DNA from: TK10-74A sp965263065
Lineage (GTDB): Bacteria; Chloroflexota; Dehalococcoidia; Bin125
Direction of reading: 5' to 3'
Assembly (NCBI GenBank): GCA_965263065.1
Contig: CBDHGH010000003.1
Location: forward strand, 1,736,001 to 1,800,000
DNA length: 64,000 bases
Positions 57,807 through 64,000 of this stretch are shown in pieces. Position numbers and translations under genes: made by a program. Each line of letters begins with the position of its first letter. The stretch's first letter is position 1. The notes below the pieces were generated by a model. It saw nothing but the letters and a program-made list of their open reading frames with translations, had not been told where the DNA came from and made no database searches.

Positions 57807-60800
57807 CTAGCAACCGGCTCGCGTAGCGGCGTCCGCGGCCTGCGCATCCGGCAGGGCGTCGCCCAGCGCGACCAGCGCCTGCTCGACGGTGTCCAGCCAG
57901 TCGGCCCGCGCGGCCGTCCCGTCTCCGCGCGTCTCGACCCGCAGCTGCGTGCGTCCCAACCGCGCCCCCGGCGGCAGCGACGCCCGCCGCGCCGCGCCGT
58001 CGAACGTCAGCCCCTCGGCCAGCTGCAACACGACGCGCTGGCCGTCGTACTGCAACGACGCCGCCCCCACCCGCGCCGCCAGACAGCGCAGCCGCACTGT
58101 GCGCAGCAGCGCATCGACCGGCGCCGGCGGCTCCCCGTAGCGATCGCGCAGCCCGGCCCGCACGCGCGCCACCCCCTCCGTTGTCTCCACCGCCGCGATC
58201 TCCTGGTAGGCCGCCAGCCGGCTGTTGAGGTCGCCCACATACGACGCCGGCAGGTGCGCCACCAGCGGCAGGTCGATCGACACCGACGGCCCCCGCTGCG
58301 CCGGCGCCGGCGGACGCCCCTCGCGCCGCGCCCGCAGCCCCTCGACGCTCTCGGCCAGCAATTGCGTGTACAGCTCGAACCCCACCGCGCCGATCTGCCC
58401 GCTCTGCTCGGCGCCCAGCAGGTTGCCCGTGCCGCGGATCTCCAGATCCCGCAGCGCGATCTGGAAGCCCGCCCCCAGCTCCGTCGCGTCGAAGATCGTC
58501 TGCAGGCGCTTCTGCGCCGCCTCGCCCAGCGGTCGCGAGCGGTCGTAGAGCAGGTAGGCGTAGGCCTGCGCCGCGCTGCGACCCACCCGCCCCCGCAGTT
58601 GGTAGAGCTGCGCCAGCCCCAGCCGTTGCGCCTGATGGATGATGATCGTGTTGACGTTGGGGATGTCGAGCCCCGACTCGATGATGGTCGTGCAGACCAG
58701 CGCGTCGGCGTCGCCCGCCACGAACGACGTCATCACCTCCTCCAACTGCCCCTCCGGCATCTGCCCGTGCCCGACCACGAAGCGCCCCTCCGGGACGAGC
58801 TCGCGCAGCCAGATCGCGACGACCTCGATCGTGCGCACCCGGTTGTGCAGGAAGTAGACCTGCCCGCCGCGCTCGATCTCGCGCAGGATCGCCTCCCGCA
58901 CGACCTGGTCGTCGGTCTCCATCACGTAGGTCGTGATCGGCAGCCGCTCCTCGGGCGGCGTCTCGATGGTCGACATGTCGCGGATCGCGCTCAGCGCCAT
59001 GTGCAGCGTGCGCGGGATCGGCGTGGCCGACAGCGTCAGCACGTCGACCTCGCGGCGCATCCGCTTCAGCCGCTCCTTGTGCGCGACCCCGAAGCGCTGC
59101 TCCTCGTCGATCACGACCAGCCCCAGCGACTTGAACGCCACGTCGGCCTGCAGCAGCCGGTGCGTCCCGATGACCATGTCCACCGACCCGTCGGCGAGCC
59201 CCGCCAGCACCGCGCGCTGCTCCGACGGCGAGCGGAAGCGCGACAGCATCTCGACCCGGATCGGGAAGGCCGCCATGCGCTCGTGCACCGTGTTGACGTG
59301 CTGCTGCGCGAGTACCGTCGTCGGCACGAGCATCGCGACCTGCCGGCCCTCCGCGATCGCCTTGAACGCGGCCCGCACCGCGACCTCCGTCTTGCCGTAG
59401 CCCACGTCCCCGACGACGATGCGGTCCATCGGCCGGTCGCGCTCCATGTCGAGCTTGACCTCGCGCAGCGCGTCGAGCTGATCCGGCGTCTCGACGTACG
59501 GGAACGACGCCTCCAGCTCCATCTGCCAGGGCGTGTCGGGCCCCGCCGCCAGTCCCGGCAGCACCTGTCGCGCCGCGTAGAGCTGCAGCAGATCCTCGGC
59601 CAGCGCCCGCACCGACGCCTGCACGCGCTGCTTCGCCCGCGACCACTGCTGCGTCCCCAGCCGGGTCAGGACCGGCGCGTGGTCGCTGGGGCCGACGTAG
59701 CGCTGCAGGCGGTGCAGTTGGTCCGTCGGCACGAGCAGGCGGTCCTCGTCGGCGTAGCGCAGATCGAGGTACTCGCGCTCGCGCTCGCCGACGCTCTGCC
59801 GCGCGATGCCCGTGAACCGGCCGATGCCGTGCTCGATGTGCACCACGTAGTCGCCGGGCTGCAGGTCCTCGAGGAACGACTCGTGCTGGCGGCGCGGCCG
59901 GCCCCGGCGCCGCCGCTGCTTGGCGAAGCCGAACACCTCCGTGTCCGACAGCAGCACGACGTCGCCGCCCGCGGCCGGCAGCGACCAGCCGTGCGGGACC
60001 GACCCCCGGATCAGCCGCACCGCGCCCGCCCCCGGCAGCGACGACAGCGACATCTCCTGGCTCGCCGGGATGCCCTCGCCCTCGAACAACTCCGCCAGCC
60101 GCGGCGACTGCAACGACACGATCACCGTGCGCCGCCCCTCCCCGCGCCAGCCCTGCACGCGATCCATCAGCTGACGCAGCCGCGCCCCGAACGCCTCGAC
60201 CGGCCCGAAGCGCAGGCGCTGCGCCTCGCCTTCACCCCGCGTGGGCTCGCCGGGCGCGCCCCCGGCCGCGAAGCGCCGCAGGTCGACCCGCGGCCGGCGA
60301 GCCGCCACCGCCGCGAACAGCGCCTCCGCCGTCCGATGCGGGAGCGGCATCCCGGGCGGCACGCTGCCTCGCGCCTCCAGCGACGCCCGTGTGCGCTCCG
60401 CCAGGTCGTCGAGCTCCTCCGCGTGACGGCGGCACTCCTCGGCCTCCTCCCAGACCCAGCGCGTGTCGCCGGGCAGGTGCTCCCACAGCGCGCCCCCGGC
60501 CAGGAACGCCGTCCAGAAGCCCGCGTTGACCGGCGCCTCCCCCTCCGACAGCCGCTCCAGGTCCGACGCCAGCCCGGGCACGTCCGCCTCCGACGGCAGC
60601 CGCACGCTCGTCCCGTCCTCCGAGCCCGGCAGCGACGCCAGCAGCCGCGCCGCGAGCGCCCGCATCTCCGGCTCGACGCGCGCCTCGCTCGCCGGCCCGA
60701 GCGACGCCGACTCGACCCGCCCGACCGAGCGCTGCGTCGCCGGGTCGAAGCGGCGCAGGCTCTCGACCTCCGAGCCGAACAGCTCGATGCGCAGCGGCAG

Positions 60801-61412
60801 CTCGTCGGTGGGCGGGAACACGTCGATGATGCCGCCGCGCCGCGTCAGCGTGCCCGGCCCATCGACCACCGCCTCGCGCCGGTAGCCCACCGCGTCGAGC
60901 GCCCGCAGCAGCGCCTCCGCGTCCACCGACGCCCCCCGCCGCAGCGGCGCGACCGCCGCCCCCGGCCGCAGCGTGCCCTGGGCCAGCGCCTGCACGTCGG
61001 TCACGATCAGCGGGCGCGACCCCGCCGACAGCGCCGCCAGCACCCGCAGCCGCTCCGCCCCCGCCTCGCTCGGCGCGCGACGGCGCTCGTAGGGCAGGCT
61101 CTCCCGCGCCGGGAACGACAGCACCGTGTCCGACGCCCCGGCCGGCAGCCACTCGCGGATCTCCTCGAGCAGCGCCCGCGCCCGTGCCGGCCGCGGCGTC
61201 ACGACGATCATCGGCGCGGCGGCCGCCCCGTTGTCGTCCCCCATCCCGTACAGCGCCGCGACGACGGCCGCCTTCGCGCCGTCGGGCACGCCCAGCGTCC
61301 GCGGACGCGGATCCCCGGCCGCCACGTCGGTCCGCCGCAGCTCGTCGCGCACGGCGGGCAGCAGGCCCGACAGCAGCCCCGGCGTCGTTTCGTCGATCAG
61401 CGGCATGCCCAT
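57807..61412 (-). CDS. mfd: Transcription-repair coupling factor Mfd
   Basis: A 1201-residue ATP-dependent translocase that removes stalled RNA polymerase and recruits UvrA. The N-terminal UvrB-like part is followed by the RNAP-binding domain (LQPGDYVVHIEHGIGRFTGI), then helicase motifs GDVGYGKTEVAVRAAFKAI (Walker A, about residue 670), GLVVIDEEQRFGVAHKERLK (DEEQ box, about residue 768), LSATPIPRTLHMALSAIRDM, and QLRGRVGRS (motif VI). C-terminal TRCF part is DRYGEPPAPVDALLRTVRLR. Length is normal. ATG at 61410-61412, with a second ATG two codons on. Confidence 0.96.
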   Translation of the reverse strand: MGMPLIDETTPGLLSGLLPAVRDELRRTDVAAGDPRPRTLGVPDGAKAAVVAALYGMGDDNGAAAAPMIVVTPRPARARALLEEIREWLPAGASDTVLSFPARESLPYERRRAPSEAGAERLRVLAALSAGSRPLIVTDVQALAQGTLRPGAAVAPLRRGASVDAEALLRALDAVGYRREAVVDGPGTLTRRGGIIDVFPPTDELPLRIELFGSEVESLRRFDPATQRSVGRVESASLGPASEARVEPEMRALAARLLASLPGSEDGTSVRLPSEADVPGLASDLERLSEGEAPVNAGFWTAFLAGGALWEHLPGDTRWVWEEAEECRRHAEELDDLAERTRASLEARGSVPPGMPLPHRTAEALFAAVAARRPRVDLRRFAAGGAPGEPTRGEGEAQRLRFGPVEAFGARLRQLMDRVQGWRGEGRRTVIVSLQSPRLAELFEGEGIPASQEMSLSSLPGAGAVRLIRGSVPHGWSLPAAGGDVVLLSDTEVFGFAKQRRRRGRPRRQHESFLEDLQPGDYVVHIEHGIGRFTGIARQSVGEREREYLDLRYADEDRLLVPTDQLHRLQRYVGPSDHAPVLTRLGTQQWSRAKQRVQASVRALAEDLLQLYAARQVLPGLAAGPDTPWQMELEASFPYVETPDQLDALREVKLDMERDRPMDRIVVGDVGYGKTEVAVRAAFKAIAEGRQVAMLVPTTVLAQQHVNTVHERMAAFPIRVEMLSRFRSPSEQRAVLAGLADGSVDMVIGTHRLLQADVAFKSLGLVVIDEEQRFGVAHKERLKRMRREVDVLTLSATPIPRTLHMALSAIRDMSTIETPPEERLPITTYVMETDDQVVREAILREIERGGQVYFLHNRVRTIEVVAIWLRELVPEGRFVVGHGQMPEGQLEEVMTSFVAGDADALVCTTIIESGLDIPNVNTIIIHQAQRLGLAQLYQLRGRVGRSAAQAYAYLLYDRSRPLGEAAQKRLQTIFDATELGAGFQIALRDLEIRGTGNLLGAEQSGQIGAVGFELYTQLLAESVEGLRARREGRPPAPAQRGPSVSIDLPLVAHLPASYVGDLNSRLAAYQEIAAVETTEGVARVRAGLRDRYGEPPAPVDALLRTVRLRCLAARVGAASLQYDGQRVVLQLAEGLTFDGAARRASLPPGARLGRTQLRVETRGDGTAARADWLDTVEQALVALGDALPDAQAADAATRAGC

Positions 61413-61524
61413 GTCGCGCCTTTGCCGAACGCCCTAAAGGGGCCGGCCCGAAGGCCCGCCCCTGCGATGTCGCATCGAACGGCCGCCCATGCGGCCGCGA
61501 TCGCCAGTCTACGCCGCCGGCCCG

Positions 61525-62214
61525 CTAACGCTGCCGCGGCCGCCGCTCCTGGGGCGGCGCCGGGACGCCGTTGAAGGCGTTCATCGCCGCCTCGACGCCG
61601 TCGCGCAGGATCGCGATCACGGCCTCCGCCGCCTGCGCCTCGGCGGCCCGCAGCGCCGCCCGCTCCTCCGGGATCGGGCTCGCCAGCAGGTGGTCGGCCA
61701 CGACATCGGGGTGGTGCGACGGCTCGTCGTTGACGTACGGCCGCCCCACGCCGATGCGGACCCGCGGGAAGTCGAGCGCGCCGATCGTCTCCCGGATCGA
61801 GCGCATCCCCTTCTGGCCGCCGTCGCCGCCCTCGCCCCGCACGCGGATGCGCCCCACCTCGATGTCGAGCTCATCGACGATCAGGATCAACTGCCGCGGA
61901 TGCGCCCGATGCTGCGTCAGTAGCGACTGCACGGCGCGCCCGCTCTCGTTCATGAAGACGCGCGGCTGCGCCAGCACCACCGGCCCGAACGGCGTCGCGC
62001 CCTGCCCGCTGACGCACAGCTTCGACTCCTGCGTCAGGGGCAGCGCCAGCCGCTCGCTGAGCAGCGCCACGACGCGCGCGCCCGCGTTGTGGCGGTGCGT
62101 CGCGTAGCGCCCGCCCGGGTTGCCCAGCCCCACGACGATGCGCGCGTTGTACAGGGGTTTGCCCGGACCCGAGCGTCCGCCGCGCCGGCGGCCGGGGAGT
62201 CGCAAGCGTGGCAT
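61525..62214 (-). CDS. pth: Peptidyl-tRNA hydrolase
   Basis: A 229-residue enzyme that recycles peptidyl-tRNA. The motif VVGLGNPGGRYATHRHNAGA has the catalytic His and Asn; RVFMNESGRAV, ILIVDELDIEVGRIRVR and GGDGGQKGMRSIRETIGALDFPR-type blocks follow (FPRVRIGVGRP). An Arg/Gly-rich lead of about 20 residues precedes the family start, so the start may be later. In the same direction as mfd, 112 bases upstream of it; pth-mfd is a common order. Confidence 0.95.
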   Translation of the reverse strand: MPRLRLPGRRRGGRSGPGKPLYNARIVVGLGNPGGRYATHRHNAGARVVALLSERLALPLTQESKLCVSGQGATPFGPVVLAQPRVFMNESGRAVQSLLTQHRAHPRQLILIVDELDIEVGRIRVRGEGGDGGQKGMRSIRETIGALDFPRVRIGVGRPYVNDEPSHHPDVVADHLLASPIPEERAALRAAEAQAAEAVIAILRDGVEAAMNAFNGVPAPPQERRPRQR

Positions 62215-62242
62215 CGATCCCTCCCCTCGACCCGGCTCCGGC

Positions 62243-63475
62243 CTAGGTTACGACCGTCTCCGCCGCCCGCAGGGCCGGCACGATCTCGCGCAGCAACTCG
62301 ACGATGGCGTCTACGTCGGCGCGGTTGTTCTCGAGCCCGAAGCTGAGGCGCAGGCTGCTCGCCGCCGCGTCCTGATCGACGCCCATCGCCAGCAGCACGT
62401 GGCTCGGCTCCCACGACTGCGCCGTGCAGGCGCTGCCGCTCGACGCCGCCACGCCAGCGGCGTCCAGCGCCTCCAACAGCGACTGCCCGTCCACGCCTTC
62501 GAAGCGCACGTTGGCGTTGTTCGACAGCCGGTCGTGCGTCGGGCCGTTGCGCATGGCTCCGGGGATCTCGCGCAGAGCCCGCTCGAAGAAGCGGTCGCGC
62601 AGGCCGCGCACATGGCGCACGTGCAGCTCGCGCTGCTGCTCGGCCAGCTCCAGCGCGACGCCCATCCCCACGATACCGCCCGGATTCTCGGTGCCCGCGC
62701 GACGCGCCCGCTCCTGGCCGCCGCCCGTCTGCTGCGCGAGGAACGGCGTCCCGCGTCGCAGGAACAGCGCGCCCACCCCCTTCGGGCCGCGGAACTTGTG
62801 CGCCGAGATCGACAGCAGGTCGACGCCCAGCTCCCCGACATTGAGCGGCAGCTGGCCCGGCGCCTGCACGGCGTCGGTGTGCAGCGGCACGCCGCGCCCC
62901 AGCGCCGCCGCCCGATCGCGCAGCGCCGCCGCGACCGCGGCCACCGGCTGCACCGCGCCGACCTCGTTGTTGGCCAGCATCACGTTCACCAGCACCGTGC
63001 GCTCATCGACCGCCGCCGCGACCGCCGCCGGGTCGACGCGCCCCTCCCCGTCCACCTCCACCCGCTCGATCTCGAAGCCGAAGCGCTCGAGGAACTCGAG
63101 CGTGTGCAGCACCGCGTGATGCTCGACCGTCGTCGAGACGATGCGATCGCCCACGCCCGCCAGCTGCTGCGCGAAGGCCACGCCCTTCAGCGCCAGGTTG
63201 ATCGACTCCGTGCCGCCGCTGGTGAAGACCACCTCGCCCGGGCGACAGCCCAGCACCGCCGCCACGCGGTCGCGGGCGTCGTCGATGGCGGCCTGCGCCT
63301 CGCGGCCCAGCCGGTAGAGGCTACTGGGGTTGCCGAAGCGCGCCGACAGGTAGGGCGCCATCGCCCGCGCCACCACCGGGTGGACGGGCGTCGTCGCCGC
63401 GTGGTCCACGTAGACGCATGGATCCGCCACGACCGCCCCAATCGCTCGTCGCCGCTCTGGGGCCGATCTTGGCAC
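62243..63475 (-). CDS. Cysteine desulfurase (IscS/NifS family)
   Basis: A 410-residue PLP enzyme that takes sulfur from cysteine for Fe-S clusters or tRNA thiolation. Blocks: VYVDHAATTPVHPVVARAMA, VFTSGGTESINLALKG, HHAVLHTLEFLE, VMLANNEVGAVQPV, DLLSISAHKFRGPKGVGAL (PLP Lys) and AASSGSACTAQSWEPSHVLL with the active-site Cys. The start has a short lead of about 18 residues and could be later. It is followed by pth in the same direction with 28 bases between. Confidence 0.94.
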   Translation of the reverse strand: MPRSAPERRRAIGAVVADPCVYVDHAATTPVHPVVARAMAPYLSARFGNPSSLYRLGREAQAAIDDARDRVAAVLGCRPGEVVFTSGGTESINLALKGVAFAQQLAGVGDRIVSTTVEHHAVLHTLEFLERFGFEIERVEVDGEGRVDPAAVAAAVDERTVLVNVMLANNEVGAVQPVAAVAAALRDRAAALGRGVPLHTDAVQAPGQLPLNVGELGVDLLSISAHKFRGPKGVGALFLRRGTPFLAQQTGGGQERARRAGTENPGGIVGMGVALELAEQQRELHVRHVRGLRDRFFERALREIPGAMRNGPTHDRLSNNANVRFEGVDGQSLLEALDAAGVAASSGSACTAQSWEPSHVLLAMGVDQDAAASSLRLSFGLENNRADVDAIVELLREIVPALRAAETVVT

Positions 63476-63515
63476 ATCACGCGCGGATCGCGCGCACAGC
63501 GCGTTACGCCGGCCG

Positions 63516-64000
63516 TCAGCCCGGGCCGCCGGGGCGCAGCGACGGCTTCAGCGAGACGCTCTTGGCCAGCGCGTTCGCCGCCCGCTCGAAGCTGGGGAAC
63601 ACGGCCAGCCCCGCGTCCTGTAGCGCATCCCGCGCCTTCAGCGCCGCCGCCTCGACGTACGACGGATGCAGCGCCGTCACGAACGGCTTGTCCGACCGCT
63701 CCTGGAAGCGCCGCAGCGATCGGATCAGCGCCGCCAGCTCCTCCGGCTCGCGCTCCCAGCGCTGCGCCGCGAACGTCGCCGAGACCTCCATCGCCACCGC
63801 GTCCACGTTCGGGTCGTCCGCCATCAGATCGAGCAGCCGGTCGAGCGCCGCGCGGTCGGACATGATCGTGCCCGCCATGTCGAGCGGGTTCTGGTACGAC
63901 CCCCCGATCACGTTGAAGAACTCCCCCAGCTGCGCGTAGGTCGACTCCGCGAAGCGCGGCACCTCCCAGCCCTCCCGCGCGAAGGCGTCGGCCAGCGCCA
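63516..64000 (-). CDS. ADP-forming acyl-CoA synthetase-like protein, C-terminal part (runs off right edge)
   Basis: The last 161 or so residues of a larger protein. GYE-like WEVPRFAESTYAQLGEFFNV, IGGSYQNPLDMAGTIMSDRA and LLDLMADDPNVDAVAMEVSA fit the CoA-ligase/succinyl-CoA-synthetase-like part of ADP-forming acetyl-CoA synthetases, where NPLDM and the following strands surround the phosphorylated His region. It ends KPSLRPGGPG. The N-terminal part lies beyond 64000, so substrate and domain order cannot be judged. Confidence 0.72.
   Translation of the reverse strand, partial: ALADAFAREGWEVPRFAESTYAQLGEFFNVIGGSYQNPLDMAGTIMSDRAALDRLLDLMADDPNVDAVAMEVSATFAAQRWEREPEELAALIRSLRRFQERSDKPFVTALHPSYVEAAALKARDALQDAGLAVFPSFERAANALAKSVSLKPSLRPGGPG

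Noticed and set aside
57669..61574. 1301-codon open frame antisense to mfd
   Set aside because: It runs through the tRNA-Pro gene and reads Arg/Pro/Gln-rich nonsense opposite a fully conserved Mfd.

Overview
This is a very GC-rich bacterial window (about 70% GC by eye, with GTG and TTG starts and leaderless-looking promoters). It combines F420/LLM-type oxidoreductase, CaiB-type CoA-transferase, phytanoyl-CoA dioxygenase, acyl-CoA dehydrogenase and DUF3500/DUF2277 genes with an exported protein ending in a GWN-type domain. That mix suggests a Chloroflexota member, perhaps Dehalococcoidia or Tepidiformia-like. This is inference from gene content only; no rRNA is present.

Layout. 1-9.7 kb is the head-packaging part of a prophage or phage-derived particle read leftwards: TerS, TerL, a small zinc ribbon, portal, prohead protease and the N-terminal half of the capsid protein. 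Between TerL/zinc ribbon and portal lies about 5 kb of cargo of lower GC: DUF6941, VOC, a helical HEPN-like protein, DUF3892 with a 39-residue partner, an XRE/ImmA pair with likely operators, and two toxin-antitoxin-like pairs that share a duplicated second gene. 9.8-14.4 kb holds a thioredoxin-like protein, two tandem small membrane proteins, an LLM oxidoreductase, small zinc-binding genes (one frameshifted) and a second XRE/ImmA operon. 14.4-24.7 kb is mostly host-like: an alpha/alpha-barrel-like protein, acyl-CoA dehydrogenase, a Wzz/CpsD-like protein, a 1219-residue exported subtilase-like protein, a PaREP1-like protein, a YgjP-type metallopeptidase and a MOSC protein.

24.8-26.6 kb is a type II restriction-modification pair of SmaI type. 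26.6-35.8 kb carries DUF3500, a repeat-bearing lipoprotein, an AMP-binding ligase coupled to a ketopantoate reductase, DUF2277, a sortase behind a long leader, a second ketopantoate reductase, a third PaREP1-like copy and an aspartic-protease/DUF5678 pair. 35.8-40.0 kb is a thiamine ABC transporter (thiB-thiP-thiQ order) with a clear TPP riboswitch upstream. 40.1-43.6 kb holds an SDR, three small coupled genes, a CaiB CoA-transferase and YqgE. 43.7-49.9 kb is a peptide-type ABC transporter operon: a Tat-exported binding protein with a long Ala-rich linker, two tandem PhyH dioxygenases and two permeases, but no ATPase.

49.9-57.6 kb has an MFS transporter, a decayed nuclease-like fragment, a MerR/DUF433-DUF5615 pair whose second gene seems to start at CTG, an atypical SDR, an acyl-CoA carboxylase beta-type subunit, an aldo/keto reductase, and a RelE-like TA pair beside tRNA-Pro(GGG). 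57.8-64 kb is housekeeping: mfd, pth, a cysteine desulfurase and the C-terminal part of an ADP-forming acyl-CoA synthetase.

Two themes link the genes. Islands of lower GC with defence or toxin-antitoxin character punctuate a high-GC chromosome. Translational coupling (ATGA, GTGA, TGATG overlaps) ties most pairs together, which helps decide starts.
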